Shown: positions 48,610 through 58,437, counted from the first letter of the stretch. The stretch: DNA of 64,000 bases from Herbaspirillum sp. alder98 (GCF_020179755.1 NZ_JAIUCY010000011.1:1-64000); one strand, 5' to 3'. Numbers and translations: made by a program. The notes: a model not told the origin generated them from the letters alone.

Positions 48610-48981
48610 AAATAATTCCCCTTTGGAAATATTATAGCGTCTATCCAATATCCAGACGGAAAGAGCTTCAGAGACTGTTGACGAGCAGTAATGACGAAGA
48701 AATAAGTTATTGCCGGTATCGCAAAGAGTTAGCCATTGGCATTTTCCCTGCATCCGCTCGATGCGTTGTTTTTCCACACGATGCCGGGTTGAAATTTCTC
48801 GTTGAGGATCAGTGAGTTATAGCCGGAAAGGCCGATTCCTTCGCAGGCTGTGAGCGCCCCTGGGCGTTGAAAGGGATGTCCAGCCATCAACAGGAAATTC
48901 TCCTGTCATAACTTGATGTGAGAATCTCGGCATTTCTGGCATGCTGCTTTTGCCTGTTCACTTCTCTGCCCTCTCCATCCC
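48610..48981. other. AT-richer spacer with a small inverted repeat
   Basis: This 372-bp gene-free region is visibly lower in GC than its neighbours. It holds the minus-strand TATAAT at 48631-48636 and a perfect inverted repeat ACAGGA-AATTC-TCCTGT (48890-48906), about 75 bp before the chemoreceptor start. I see no RNA gene or good promoter for the chemoreceptor. Confidence 0.55.
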
Positions 48982-50808
48982 ATGATTTCCTCTTCGCTAC
49001 GCACCAAGGTAGTTGCCATTTGCATGGGCATCACCGTCATCGCCATGTTTTCGGTGGGGTTGGCCAACTACCTTTCAACCCGCTCCCGCACGCTCGACAC
49101 CCTTGACTCGCAGACCACGCAGCTGCTGCAGAGCCAGGCCGCCACGATTGGCGAATGGGTAAACGCCCGCAGGCTGGTGGTCACTTCGCTCAAGGACGCC
49201 ATCGCCCAACCCGAACCCTTGTCGGCGGTGCGCGCGGCCGAGGTGGCGGGGGGCTTCGACCTGGCCTACGTGGCCCGGTCCGACAAGCGCGTGACCTTTT
49301 CGCAGGAGCGAAAGCGTGCCGCCGACTATGACGCCACCCAGCGCCCCTGGTACCTGACGGCCGCCAAGAACCGTACGCCGATCGTAACCTCGCCCTACAC
49401 CAGCGCCAGCACCGGCAAACTGCTGGTGACCTTTGCCGAAGCCATTCGCGATGGCGACAACGTGATCGGCGTCGCCGCCGCCGATGTGTTGCTCGACACG
49501 GTGGTCAACAACGTGACCCGGATCCACCCTACCGCCAACAGTTATGCCTTCCTGGCCGATGCTGCCGGCAAGATCATCAGCCATCCCGACGACAAGTTCC
49601 GGCTCAAGCCGATCTCGGACCTGGACCCGCAACTGACCGTCGACGACCTCAAGCAGCTTCAGAAATCCGGACTGCACAAGGACCTCACCATCAACGGCCA
49701 GCATGTGATGCTGTTCTGTGTTGGCGTGCCGGGCACCGACTGGGTGCTGTCCATTGCGCTGGACCGCAACGATGCGCTGGCGCCCCTGAATGCGATGTTG
49801 AAGGTGTCGATCCTGATCGCAGCGCTGGTGGTGCTGTGCGCTTCGCTGATCCTGGCGTTCCTGATCACGCGTTCGCTGGGACGCCTGCAGGCGGTCGAAG
49901 GCGCGCTGCAGGAAATCGCCAGCGGCGACGGCGACCTGACGCGTCGCCTGCAGATCAGTGGCCATGACGAAGTCGCCCGCATCAGCGATGCGTTCAACCG
50001 TTTCGTGGACAAGATCGAAGGCGTTTTGTTAGACATTCGCGAGACCAGCCATTCCATCCGCGCCGCCTCGCGCGATATCGCGCAGGGCAATCTCGATCTG
50101 TCGTCGCGCACCGAAGACCAGGCCAGTTCGCTCGAACAGACTGCCGCAGCCATGGAGCAGCTCACCGCCAGCGTCAAGAACAATGCCGAGAACGCCTTGC
50201 AGGCCAACCAGCTGTCGCAGAGCGCGTCCGACATCGCCGGCGCCGGTGGCGCCAAGGTCGATCACGTGGTCACCACCATGAGCGCCATCAATGCGTCGTC
50301 GCAGAAGATCGTCGACATCATCGGCGTGATTGACGGCATTGCCTTCCAGACCAATATTCTTGCGCTCAACGCTGCCGTGGAAGCTGCGCGCGCCGGTGAG
50401 CAGGGACGTGGGTTTGCCGTGGTGGCTTCCGAAGTGCGCTCGCTGGCGCAACGCTCTTCATCGGCCGCCAAGGAGATCAAGCAACTCATCACCGACTCGG
50501 TGGAACAGGTGCGCCTTGGTGAAGAGTTGGTGAGTGCTGCCGGCGCTACCATCCGCGAGGTCGTGGAAAGCTGCAGCAAGGTCAAGGACGTGGTGGCCGA
50601 GATTGCCGAATCCAGCCGCGAGCAGAGTTCCGGCATCAACCAGACCAACGAAGCAGTGGGTCACATCGACCAGGTCACGCAGCAGAATGCGGCGCTGGTC
50701 GAAGAGGCGGCGGCCGGTGCGCAATCGCTGCTGGAGCAGGCCGATCGGCTGACCGAAATCATCGCCCTGTTCAAGTTGAGTGGCGCGGGTGCTGTCGCCA
50801 AGCGTTAG
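48982..50808 (+). CDS. Methyl-accepting chemotaxis protein with Cache sensor
   Basis: Chemoreceptor of 608 residues. A membrane segment near 8-28 is followed by a large periplasmic double-Cache domain (about 30-275) with [10 protein letters not shown], typical of amino-acid- or organic-acid-sensing dCache receptors, then a second membrane segment, HAMP and the signalling hairpin with [19 protein letters not shown]. It ends without a CheR-docking pentapeptide. It stands alone. Confidence 0.95.
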   Translation: MISSSLRTKVVAICMGITVIAMFSVGLANYLSTRSRTLDTLDSQTTQLLQSQAATIGEWVNARRLVVTSLKDAIAQPEPLSAVRAAEVAGGFDLAYVARSDKRVTFSQERKRAADYDATQRPWYLTAAKNRTPIVTSPYTSASTGKLLVTFAEAIRDGDNVIGVAAADVLLDTVVNNVTRIHPTANSYAFLADAAGKIISHPDDKFRLKPISDLDPQLTVDDLKQLQKSGLHKDLTINGQHVMLFCVGVPGTDWVLSIALDRNDALAPLNAMLKVSILIAALVVLCASLILAFLITRSLGRLQAVEGALQEIASGDGDLTRRLQISGHDEVARISDAFNRFVDKIEGVLLDIRETSHSIRAASRDIAQGNLDLSSRTEDQASSLEQTAAAMEQLTASVKNNAENALQANQLSQSASDIAGAGGAKVDHVVTTMSAINASSQKIVDIIGVIDGIAFQTNILALNAAVEAARAGEQGRGFAVVASEVRSLAQRSSSAAKEIKQLITDSVEQVRLGEELVSAAGATIREVVESCSKVKDVVAEIAESSREQSSGINQTNEAVGHIDQVTQQNAALVEEAAAGAQSLLEQADRLTEIIALFKLSGAGAVAKR

Positions 50809-50841
50809 TAGTTAATAGTTGGTAAGTGGACGCGGTAGCGT

Positions 50842-51342
50842 CTACGCCAGGCGTTCGATGATTGCTGCATGCTGTGGCCAGGTCTGCAAAAGAATATGGC
50901 GGTCGGCAATCTCGAACTCGGCAAACTCGAAGCCCGGCGCGACCGTGCAGCCGACCAGGCTATGGGTGTGCGGATCGGCGCACTCTGCGGCAAACCAGGC
51001 GCCGGCCGGCACCACCGCCTGAAACGTCGCCCCCTCGTGCAGCAGCGGATTGCCCAGACGCAGGACGCCGAGTTCGCCGTTCTGCTGCAGGACATGCACA
51101 TGCAACGGCGATCCATCGTAGAAGTGCCACACTTCGTCGGACTTGATCCGGTGCCAGGTCGACCGCTCGCCACTGCGCAGTAAATAATAAATGGCGGTAG
51201 ATGCAGAGCGGTTGGCGCCATCGCCTGAACGCGCCACTGTCTGCTGGCTGCGGAAGGTTTCCCTGAAGTGGCCACCTTCGGGATGGGGCAAAAGCGCAAG
51301 ACGCGTGATCAGTTCGGTCGGGTCGGATGGTTTGTCTTGCAT
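50842..51342 (-). CDS. Cupin-fold protein of the DUF985 family
   Basis: Predicted soluble protein of 166 residues. LLPHPEGGHFRETFR near the N-terminus, STAIYYLLRSGERSTWHRI and VPAGAWFAAE are conserved in this family, which has a single cupin barrel. No reaction is established for it. It lies convergent with the chemoreceptor gene and about 70 bp before an MFS gene in the same direction. Confidence 0.88.
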   Translation of the reverse strand: MQDKPSDPTELITRLALLPHPEGGHFRETFRSQQTVARSGDGANRSASTAIYYLLRSGERSTWHRIKSDEVWHFYDGSPLHVHVLQQNGELGVLRLGNPLLHEGATFQAVVPAGAWFAAECADPHTHSLVGCTVAPGFEFAEFEIADRHILLQTWPQHAAIIERLA

Positions 51343-51414
51343 CGGATACCTGGCGTTGGCCTCAAGAATTGTCGTTTAAGTTTAGTCGAGATTACGGCGA
51401 TGATGCGTCGCAGG

Positions 51415-52647
51415 TCAGACATCCCTGGGCACGGCCCGTTGCCGCCATGCCAGCACTGCCCCCAGCAACAGCGCCGCCGCCGAAAACACCAGTCCCCGCT
51501 GCAATCCGCCGGCACTATCGGCGATCCAGCCGACGAACGTGGGGCCCACGATCTGCCCTGCCGCAAAGATGATGGTGAAGGCGCTGATGCCCGAGGCCCA
51601 AGCCGATTGCGGCAGGTTGTGACGCACCATGGCGGTGGTCGACGCCACCGCCGACAGGAAGCATCCACCAAACAGGATGCCCGAGGCGAACACGGCCAGC
51701 GGTTGCGCCGTCAATGCCGGTATCAGGGTGGCTACGCATAACAGGGCATTGAGAATGGCCAGCGACTGGCCGCCGTGAAACCGGTCCAGCATGCGTGCCC
51801 ACAGTCGCGACGAGGCGAACGTGGCCAGGCCCAGCAGGGTAAAGAACAAGGTGATGCGCGCGGGCGCCATGCCTTGTTCCTTGAGCAGCGCAATGACGAA
51901 GGTCATGTAGCCGATATAGCCCAATCCGAACATCAGGTAGCCCAGCAAGCCGAACAACAGGCTGCGCGCCTTCCAGCCGCCTTGGGTTGCAGTCTGCGTG
52001 GCGGGCGCCGGGATGAAGCGCGCCGGCAACGCCATCACGATGCTGGCCACCAGCGCCATGGCCGCCAGCATCAGCCACGCCCATTGCCAGGGATGGGCCG
52101 CACCATGGGTGGCGGCCATGGCGATGATGGCAGGTACCGTGGGCGCGGCGATCGCGATGCCGATGCCGGTGCCGCCGTAGTACAAGCCTAATAACAGGCC
52201 CGCGCGTTGACCATGCAATGCCGCCAGCCGGCTGACCAGCAAGCCGCCCGAGACGAAGATGAAGGCGCTGGTGACGCCGGTGGCCACGCGCAGCGCAAGT
52301 TGCGTCGATGTATCGATGAACAGGCCGGGCAATACCGTCAGCAGCGCAGTGCCGAAGGCGCCGGCGATCAGGACGTGGTGCGCGGCATAGCGGCGCATCA
52401 GCGGCGGCGTGACCAATGCGCCCAGCAGGTAGCCCAGCGCATTGCCGGTGTTCATGCCGCCTGCCACCAGGTAGGACCAGCCAAGGTCATGCCGCATCGG
52501 CGCCAGCAGCAAGGCATACGAAAATCGGGCCACGCCCAGCGCGACGGCGGTGCCCAGCGACAGCGCGAGGGCGGTCAGGATCGGGTGCTGCAGCACGAAC
52601 GGATGCGGTGCGTGCGCATCCGCATCCGGGAATGTAGTGGTGGACAT
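51415..52647 (-). CDS. YbfB/YjiJ family MFS transporter
   Basis: Inner-membrane transporter of 410 residues with twelve membrane segments. LGVARFSYALLLAPMRHDLGWSY near the first segment and GNALGYLLGAL are typical of the YbfB/YjiJ family, whose substrates are unknown. GGAGA lies eight bases before the ATG at 52647. It sits between the HD-GYP gene (70 bp upstream) and the cupin gene on the same strand, so a three-gene unit is possible. Confidence 0.88.
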   Translation of the reverse strand: MSTTTFPDADAHAPHPFVLQHPILTALALSLGTAVALGVARFSYALLLAPMRHDLGWSYLVAGGMNTGNALGYLLGALVTPPLMRRYAAHHVLIAGAFGTALLTVLPGLFIDTSTQLALRVATGVTSAFIFVSGGLLVSRLAALHGQRAGLLLGLYYGGTGIGIAIAAPTVPAIIAMAATHGAAHPWQWAWLMLAAMALVASIVMALPARFIPAPATQTATQGGWKARSLLFGLLGYLMFGLGYIGYMTFVIALLKEQGMAPARITLFFTLLGLATFASSRLWARMLDRFHGGQSLAILNALLCVATLIPALTAQPLAVFASGILFGGCFLSAVASTTAMVRHNLPQSAWASGISAFTIIFAAGQIVGPTFVGWIADSAGGLQRGLVFSAAALLLGAVLAWRQRAVPRDV

Positions 52648-52717
52648 GAGCGTGTCTCCGGCACGGAGGCCTGGCGTTGTTGTTATGTGCGTCGTCAGTG
52701 TAGCCGAGCTGGCGAAA

Positions 52718-53329
52718 TCAGGCGGCCGAGGCGTCGGCGTCGCCGAAATGTCGTCCCACCGCTTCGATGCAGGCATCCACCACCTCGGGGTCGAGACGCG
52801 TGCCGCGCAGACGGCGAATCTCTTCCAGCGCGGCCTGCATGCCCATCGCCTTGCGGTAGGGGCGGTCGGCCGACATCGATTCGACGATATCGGCCACCGT
52901 CAGGATGCGGGCCTCGAGCGGAATCGATTCGGCCGTGATGCCGCGCGGGTAACCGCTGCCGTCCAGGTATTCGTGATGGCACCAGACGATCTCGGCCAGG
53001 TTCGACGGGAAGCTGATGTTCTTGAGGACGTCGTAGCCGATCTGCACGTGGGTCTTGAGGGTGGCGTACTCGTCGTCGGTGATGCGGCCGGGCTTGTTGA
53101 GCAGCGCCTGCGAAATCTTGGCCTTGCCGATGTCATGCACCTGCGCGGCCATGTGCAGCAGTTCGATGCGCGCCGGCGCCAGGCCCATTTGTCGGGCGAT
53201 TTCTACACACAGTTCGGCGGTGCGGTCTTCGTGACCGGGCGTGTAACCGTCGGTGAGCCGGTGCATGGCGACCAGCGCTTCGACGATTTCATGGTAGATC
53301 CGGTTTGAATTTGAGTCTGATCCTGGCAT
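52718..53329 (-). CDS. Stand-alone HD-GYP domain phosphohydrolase
   Basis: Soluble protein of 203 residues made almost only of an HD-GYP domain, which in characterised members hydrolyses cyclic di-GMP. The HD pair is in QVHDIGK (about residue 65) and the GYP signature in HHEYLDGSGYPRG (about 119-131), with metal-binding His residues in between. There is no receiver or other sensor domain, so input must come from a partner or from its level of synthesis. It is divergent from an MFS gene. Confidence 0.92.
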   Translation of the reverse strand: MPGSDSNSNRIYHEIVEALVAMHRLTDGYTPGHEDRTAELCVEIARQMGLAPARIELLHMAAQVHDIGKAKISQALLNKPGRITDDEYATLKTHVQIGYDVLKNISFPSNLAEIVWCHHEYLDGSGYPRGITAESIPLEARILTVADIVESMSADRPYRKAMGMQAALEEIRRLRGTRLDPEVVDACIEAVGRHFGDADASAA

Positions 53330-53446
53330 TCCTGTCCCTGAACTTGCCGCATCTGCCAGGTCGTTGCCATGGCCTGCAGATCACCGCCCCGAATGTCGGA
53401 TAATAGCGGCTGCAATGCCGAGGCAGTTTACCTTTCACACGCACCG

Positions 53447-54625
53447 ATGACAACCAAGCTTTCCACTCCCCCAGCCGCGCCTCCCGCGCCGCCGGTCCAG
53501 CAGGCACGCCTGGTCTGGCGCCGCATCGCCATTCCGCTGTTCTTCATGCTGCTGGGCGTGGTGTTCGCCACCTGGGCCGCGCGGATCCCGGCCATTCGCG
53601 ACCACTTGCAGCTTGATGCGGCCACGTTGTCCATCGTCCTGCTCTGCGGCGGCGTCGGCGCGGTGGCGTCGTTCCCGCTGGCGGCCTGGATTACCGGCCA
53701 TTACGGCGCGCGCCATGGCACGCTCTATTCGGGCCTGGTGCTGCTGGTGTCGCTGCCGCTGCTGGCGCTGGCGCCCAACCTGTGGCTGTTGATGGCGGCC
53801 AGCCTGCTGTATGGGGCGGCGTCGAGCTGTTTCGACGTCGCCATCAATGCCCTGGGCGCGCAGGCCGAGCACGAAGCGGGGCGGCCGATCATGTCGATGC
53901 TGCACGGCTGGTTCTGCGTCGGGACGTTTTCCGGCGCGCTGGCGGCCAGCGCCATCGCCGCGCTGGGCGTGCCGCCGATCTGGCACTTCCTGCTGGTGTC
54001 GGCGCTGTTCCTGCCGCCGCTGCGCATCGCCTATTCGGCGCTGCCCGACGACCGGCCCGAGCACGATCCGCATCGCAAGATATTCGCGGTGCCGCATGGG
54101 CATCTGGTGGTGCTGGGCATCATCGGGTTCTGCGGCGCCATCGTGGAAGGATCGATTGCCGACTGGAGCGGCATCTACATGAAGGACCATATCGGCGCCA
54201 GCGATGGCGGCACGCCACTGGCCTATGCCGCCTTCGCCGGCATGATGCTGGTCATGCGCATGGTGGGCGACCGCCTCAAGCAGCGCTTCAATGCCCGTCG
54301 CGTGGTGACGGTAGGGACCCTGGGCGCGGCATGCGGGATGGCCATCGCGGTCGCCGCCGAATCGATGGCGCCGGCCATCCTCGGCTTCGCGATTGCCGGC
54401 GCCGGGGTGGCCGCGGTGTTTCCATTTGTCTTCAGCGCCGCCGGGCGGCATGGCTCGACCGCGCTGGCGGCAGTGGCCACGCTGGGCTACAGCGGTAGCC
54501 TGATCGGGCCGCCTGCAGTGGGCTTCCTGGCGCATGGCTGGGGCTTGCCGGCGTCGCTGGCGCTGATCGGAGTGCTGTGCGTGGCCATTGCGATCTGCAG
54601 CAGTCGTGCGCGCTGGCTGGAATAG
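53447..54625 (+). CDS. YbjJ-like MFS transporter
   Basis: Inner-membrane transporter of 392 residues with twelve membrane segments after a proline-rich N-terminal tail. GVVFATWAARIPAIRDHLQL and GSIADWSGIYMKDHIGAS are conserved in the YbjJ group of MFS proteins. The substrate is unknown. The ATG at 53447 is chosen because upstream sequence in the same frame overlaps the divergent promoter region. The hydrolase gene follows at 84 bp. Confidence 0.88.
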   Translation: MTTKLSTPPAAPPAPPVQQARLVWRRIAIPLFFMLLGVVFATWAARIPAIRDHLQLDAATLSIVLLCGGVGAVASFPLAAWITGHYGARHGTLYSGLVLLVSLPLLALAPNLWLLMAASLLYGAASSCFDVAINALGAQAEHEAGRPIMSMLHGWFCVGTFSGALAASAIAALGVPPIWHFLLVSALFLPPLRIAYSALPDDRPEHDPHRKIFAVPHGHLVVLGIIGFCGAIVEGSIADWSGIYMKDHIGASDGGTPLAYAAFAGMMLVMRMVGDRLKQRFNARRVVTVGTLGAACGMAIAVAAESMAPAILGFAIAGAGVAAVFPFVFSAAGRHGSTALAAVATLGYSGSLIGPPAVGFLAHGWGLPASLALIGVLCVAIAICSSRARWLE

Positions 54626-54708
54626 CCGGGCAGGGCGGTCGGCCGAAACCCAATAAAATAACTGTTTTGCCAGTCGCCCCGGCGCTGGCGCATCGAAAAG
54701 GAATCATC

Positions 54709-55404
54709 ATGCGCAACCTGGTACTGCTGCCAGGCTTCATGCTTAACCAGCACCTGTGGGACGACATGCACGACGACCTGGCCAGCCTGGGTTCGCTCAC
54801 CTTCGGCGACCTGGGGCAGGACATCGGCATCGACGCCATGGCCGATGCCGTGCTGCGCCAGGCACCGCCGGAATTCGTACTGTTCGGTTTTTCGATGGGC
54901 GGCTTCGTGGCCCAGGCGGTGGCGCTGAAGGCCCCCGAGCGGGTACGCGGGCTGGCGCTGCTCAATACCTCTTCGCGACCGCAGACGGCGCAAGAGTCGG
55001 CCGCCACCAAGGCCCAGGTCGATATCGCCCAGCGTACGCCCTTCAAGGGCCTGACCTCGCGCGCACTGGCGTCGTCGCTGCATCCGCAGCGCAGTACCGA
55101 CCGCACTTTGCTGGATCGCCTGCAGGCGATGGCGCTGGCCAATGGCAAGGAGGTGTTCCTGCGCCAGTTGCAGACCCTGCGCGACAGCAATGCCGAGCAG
55201 CTGGGTTTGCTGCGTTGCCCGACGCTGGTGGTGGCGAGCGACCATGACCGGCTGCGCACGGTCGAGGAATCTGCCGAGATGGCGCGCCAGATCGCTGGCG
55301 CGCGTTTCGAGATCGTCGCCGATTGCGGGCACATGACGCCGATGGAAAAGCCGGATCAGCTGTTTGCCCTCATCAGCGACTGGGTTGCCGGTAGCGGCTT
55401 GTAA
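54709..55404 (+). CDS. Alpha/beta hydrolase
   Basis: Predicted serine hydrolase of 231 residues. It starts MRNLVLLPGFMLNQHLWDD and carries the nucleophile elbow GFSMGG (about 60-65), the acid in VVASDHD (about 180) and the His in DCGHMTPME. AAAAGGAA precedes the ATG. It may be co-transcribed with the MFS gene upstream. The substrate is not recognised. Confidence 0.9.
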   Translation: MRNLVLLPGFMLNQHLWDDMHDDLASLGSLTFGDLGQDIGIDAMADAVLRQAPPEFVLFGFSMGGFVAQAVALKAPERVRGLALLNTSSRPQTAQESAATKAQVDIAQRTPFKGLTSRALASSLHPQRSTDRTLLDRLQAMALANGKEVFLRQLQTLRDSNAEQLGLLRCPTLVVASDHDRLRTVEESAEMARQIAGARFEIVADCGHMTPMEKPDQLFALISDWVAGSGL

Positions 55405-55434
55405 GCGCGTCCGGCATGACAGATTAAACATCGC

Positions 55435-55465
55435 AGATAAAAACAAAAGGCAGCCTCGGCTGCCT
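55435..55465 (-). terminator. Terminator of the 55533-55805 gene
   Basis: An 8-bp perfect stem, AGGCAGCC with GGCTGCCT, is followed on the minus strand by TTTTGTTTTT. On the plus strand the tail is CTTCTCT, so it may weakly stop the hydrolase transcript too. Confidence 0.8.
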
Positions 55466-55532
55466 CTTCTCTCGCTTCACTTCCTTACGTTCCTGACTTC
55501 TCTGCGCTGCGATTAGCTGGATCGAGTCTGGC

Positions 55533-55805
55533 TCATCGCTGGTGCTCGTTCTGCTTGGGCGGCGCGCTGCTGGCACGTTCCCCCGGCTCCTTGTTGGCCT
55601 CATCCTGGCCGCCGGTGCCGCGCAGGTCGGTATCGACCTGGCCCTGGCTGATGTCGTCGTAGGCCTGGCGAATTTCCTGGCGTTCTACCTTGTGCCCACC
55701 GCGGGCGGCATCGTTGCGGTCGAAGCTCTGATCCTGCTCATGAGGCAGCTTCGGTTTGTCGTTTCTTGGATGACGATCTTTTCTGGTCCTGAGAAAGCTG
55801 GTCAT
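55533..55805 (-). CDS. Small charged, probably disordered protein
   Basis: Predicted protein of 90 residues, rich in charged and polar residues with almost no hydrophobic core. IRQAYDDISQGQVDTDLRGTGG is the most ordered-looking part and resembles a family of small hypothetical proteins I recall from this order. GAGG lies before the ATG at 55805 and a terminator follows the stop, which supports it as a real gene over the overlapping plus-strand frame. The function is unknown. Confidence 0.68.
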   Translation of the reverse strand: MTSFLRTRKDRHPRNDKPKLPHEQDQSFDRNDAARGGHKVERQEIRQAYDDISQGQVDTDLRGTGGQDEANKEPGERASSAPPKQNEHQR

Positions 55806-56092
55806 GGTGTCCTCGCATCAAGTGTTATTGGTTGACTCCACCTCCGGATCGACAGCAGGCGTGGCGGTTACGCTGCCGTCGTACGACCCGGTTAAAACGT
55901 GGGGCGAAAATACGACACGATGCTGACAAAGAAGTGCCAACAGTTACAAATAAGCTGAAAACTGCCGTGTTTGTCCGACAGATGATTCGCACATGGTGCG
56001 TCAGAAAAGAGGAGATGCACCGGAACGGCGCGCGAGAGAGGAAAGACTAACTATTTGGAGCCCGGCCGCGCACGGCCGGTTCCCCTGTCATT

Positions 56093-57061
56093 TCACAGCG
56101 CCAGGCGTGCGCGCGCGGCGCGGTATTGCTCTTCAAGTCGATCGGTCATCGTGGCCACGGTGGGGATGTCATCCATCAGGCCCACGCCCTGGCCGACACC
56201 CCAGATGTCACGCCAGGCCTTGGCCTTGCTGGCGCCGCCGGAACCGAAGTTCATCGCGCTCTTGTCGGCCTCGGGCAGGTTGTCCGGGTCGAGTCCGGCG
56301 TTGATGATCGACTGCCGCAGGTAGTTGCCGTGCACCCCGGTAAACAGGTTGGTATAGATCACGTCGGCGGCACTGGCGTCGACGATGGCCTGGCGATAGG
56401 CCTGGTCGACATTGGACTCGACGGTTGCCAGCCAGCGCGAACCGATATAAGCCAGGTCGGCCCCCATGGCCTGGGCCGCCAGTACGGCGTCGCCGGTGGC
56501 GATGGAACCCGACAGCACCAGCGGGCCGTCGAACATGCGCCGCACCTCGCCCACCAGGGCAAACGGCGACAACGGCCCGGCATGACCGCCGGCGCCGGCG
56601 GCCACCAGGATCAGGCCGTCGACCCCGGCTTCCAGCGCCTTCTCGGCATGACGCAGCGAAATGACATCGTGCAGCACGATGCCGCCATAGCTGTGGACGG
56701 CGTCCAGCATTTCCTTGGGCGGCGCGCGCAGGCTGGAGATGATGATCGGCACCTGGTGCCGCACGCAAACCTCCACGTCATGCGCCAGGCGATCATTGGA
56801 CTGGTGCACGATCTGGTTGACGGCGATCGGGCCGACGCGCTGCTGCGGGTGCTGTTCTTGCCACTCTTTCAATTCGCGATCCAGCTGGGTCAGCCAGACG
56901 TCGAGTTGCTCGGCCGGCCGGGCGTTGAGCGCAGGAAACGCCCCGACCAGCCCGGCCTTGCATTGGGCGGCCACCAGGGCCGGGCCGCTGGCAATGAACA
57001 TCGGCGAACAAATGATGGGCAGGCGCAGATCTTGCAAGGCCTGGGGCAGGGTCCTGGGCAT
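56093..57061 (-). CDS. Nitronate monooxygenase
   Basis: FMN-dependent enzyme of 322 residues that oxidises alkyl nitronates, such as plant-derived propionate-3-nitronate, to keto acids and nitrite. PIICSPMFIASGPALVAA, the FMN-phosphate loops GLILVAAGAGGHAG and GPLVLSGSIATGDAV, and GADLAYIGSRWLAT are typical of class I members. A TATAAT-like element lies about 57 bp upstream on the minus strand (57118-57123). The 287-bp gap to the next gene downstream holds only a GC-rich 7-bp stem (56062-56079) without a T run. Confidence 0.92.
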   Translation of the reverse strand: MPRTLPQALQDLRLPIICSPMFIASGPALVAAQCKAGLVGAFPALNARPAEQLDVWLTQLDRELKEWQEQHPQQRVGPIAVNQIVHQSNDRLAHDVEVCVRHQVPIIISSLRAPPKEMLDAVHSYGGIVLHDVISLRHAEKALEAGVDGLILVAAGAGGHAGPLSPFALVGEVRRMFDGPLVLSGSIATGDAVLAAQAMGADLAYIGSRWLATVESNVDQAYRQAIVDASAADVIYTNLFTGVHGNYLRQSIINAGLDPDNLPEADKSAMNFGSGGASKAKAWRDIWGVGQGVGLMDDIPTVATMTDRLEEQYRAARARLAL

Positions 57062-57308
57062 GGTCGTCTCTCTTGGTTGTCGTTGTGTAATGGCCTGGGG
57101 GCCTCAATCTGCTGTCGATTATAGGTGAAAATATTACGACCGTGCTTTTTGTTGCGGGAACGGTAAAACCACCTGATTAGTCTTAAAAATTATTGCGGGA
57201 TTTTGCGCGCGTGTTATTTTTTACAAACGCACTGTCTTGCCTTGGGTGGAGCCTGCCGGGAGCGGCTCCAGTCGTGTTCAAAGCAATATCCGACGTTGTG
57301 GGGAAATC

Positions 57309-57461
57309 ATGGGAAACTTCGATCTGGCCAGCATCATCATCGTGGCCGCACTGGGCATCGTGCTGGTGGCCGCGGCAGTGTGGCACCACCGCTCACTGAA
57401 GAAAGCGGTGGACACCGGCGACAAGCGTCACGTGCGCGGCCTGCGCCGCTACCGTCACTAA
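57309..57461 (+). CDS. Small single-pass membrane protein
   Basis: Predicted protein of 50 residues with one membrane segment (about residues 7-27, ASIIIVAALGIVLVAAAVW) and a basic C-terminal tail rich in Arg, Lys and His. GGGG lies about six bases before the ATG at 57309. Its positive inside tail fits N-out topology. It converges with the HMG-CoA lyase gene. No function is recognised, and the call rests on topology and ribosome-binding site. Confidence 0.6.
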   Translation: MGNFDLASIIIVAALGIVLVAAAVWHHRSLKKAVDTGDKRHVRGLRRYRH

Positions 57462-57472
57462 CCAACTTCCAG

Positions 57473-58381
57473 TCAACTGGCGCGTCGCGCCGCGATGGCA
57501 TTGCCGGCGCGGCTGACCGACTTGCGTCCCAGCTGGGCCGAGATGAACTGGCCGGCGTCGACCACCGCATCGAGATCGATGCCGGTCTCGATGCCGAGCC
57601 CTCGCATCATGTACAGCACGTCCTCGGAAGCCACGTTGCCGGTGGCGCCCTTGGCATAAGGGCAGCCGCCCAGGCCGGCCACCGATGAGTGGAAGATCGT
57701 GATGCCCGCTTCGAGGCTGGCGTAGATGTTGGCCAGCGCCTGGCCGTAGGTGTCGTGGAAGTGACCCGACAAGCCCTCGATGTGGAATTCACGCATGGCC
57801 GTTTCCATCACCGGGCGCACCTTGTCGGGGGTGGCCACGCCAATGGTGTCTGCAATGTCGATCTCGTCGCAGCCCAGTTCGCGTAGCCGGCGCACCACAT
57901 CGGCCACCGCCGACAGCGGCACATCGCCCTGGTAAGGACAACCGAAGGCGCAGCTGACGGCTGCCCGCAGGCGTTTGTGATGGCGCTTGGCGGCCTCGGC
58001 CACTTCGCGAAAGCGTTCGATCGATTCGGCGATGGAACAGTTGATGTTCTTTTGCGAGAACGCCTCGGAGGCGGCGCCGAAGATCACCACCTCATCGACG
58101 CCGCCTTCCAGCGCTGCCTCGAATCCCTTCAGGTTCGGCACCAGCGCTGAATACACCACGCCCGGACGGCGCTTGATGTCGCGCATCACCTCGCTGGAGG
58201 TCGCCATCTGCGGCACCCACTTGGGCGACACGAAGGCGGCTGCCTCGACATTGGGAAAGCCCGCCGCCGCCAGCCGCTCGACCAGCTCGATCTTGATCGG
58301 CGCGCCAATGATCTGCTGTTCGTTCTGCAGGCCATCGCGCGGTCCGACTTCGACAATCTTCACGTTGCGGGGCAGGGTCAT
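57473..58381 (-). CDS. mvaB: Hydroxymethylglutaryl-CoA lyase
   Basis: Cytoplasmic enzyme of 302 residues that cleaves HMG-CoA to acetyl-CoA and acetoacetate, the last step of leucine breakdown. It has VEVGPRDGLQNE near residue 11, the metal-ligand HFHDTYGQ segment and the catalytic loop GLGGCPYAKGATGN containing the active-site Cys. It is the last gene of the operon that begins at ychJ or further upstream. Confidence 0.95.
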   Translation of the reverse strand: MTLPRNVKIVEVGPRDGLQNEQQIIGAPIKIELVERLAAAGFPNVEAAAFVSPKWVPQMATSSEVMRDIKRRPGVVYSALVPNLKGFEAALEGGVDEVVIFGAASEAFSQKNINCSIAESIERFREVAEAAKRHHKRLRAAVSCAFGCPYQGDVPLSAVADVVRRLRELGCDEIDIADTIGVATPDKVRPVMETAMREFHIEGLSGHFHDTYGQALANIYASLEAGITIFHSSVAGLGGCPYAKGATGNVASEDVLYMMRGLGIETGIDLDAVVDAGQFISAQLGRKSVSRAGNAIAARRAS

Positions 58382-58437
58382 CTCGTGTCTCCAGTATTGT
58401 TTGTTAGTTGATTTCGATGATACCAGCGCCGTCCGCT

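Noticed and set aside
48831..48838. GCCGATTC as a possible sigma-28 (flagellar) -10 element upstream of the Cache chemoreceptor
   Set aside because: No TAAA -35 element lies 15 bases upstream (the sequence there is GTGA), and the distance to the gene is long.
48938..48956. TGGCATGCTGCTTTTGC as a possible sigma-54 promoter before the Cache chemoreceptor
   Set aside because: The GG and GC elements are 14 rather than 12 bases apart, and sigma-54 promoters do not tolerate that spacing.
50815..50870. GACGC-GGTA-GCGTC hairpin between the chemoreceptor and cupin genes as a terminator
   Set aside because: Only five base pairs and no T tract on either strand.
55542..55835. Plus-strand 97-codon frame over the small charged protein gene
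   Set aside because: The minus-strand gene has a ribosome-binding site and its own terminator, while the plus-strand frame has neither.
56062..56079. GC-rich 7-bp hairpin just past nitronate monooxygenase as its terminator
   Set aside because: The stem is perfect but no T run follows on the minus strand; kept only as a remark in that gene's entry.
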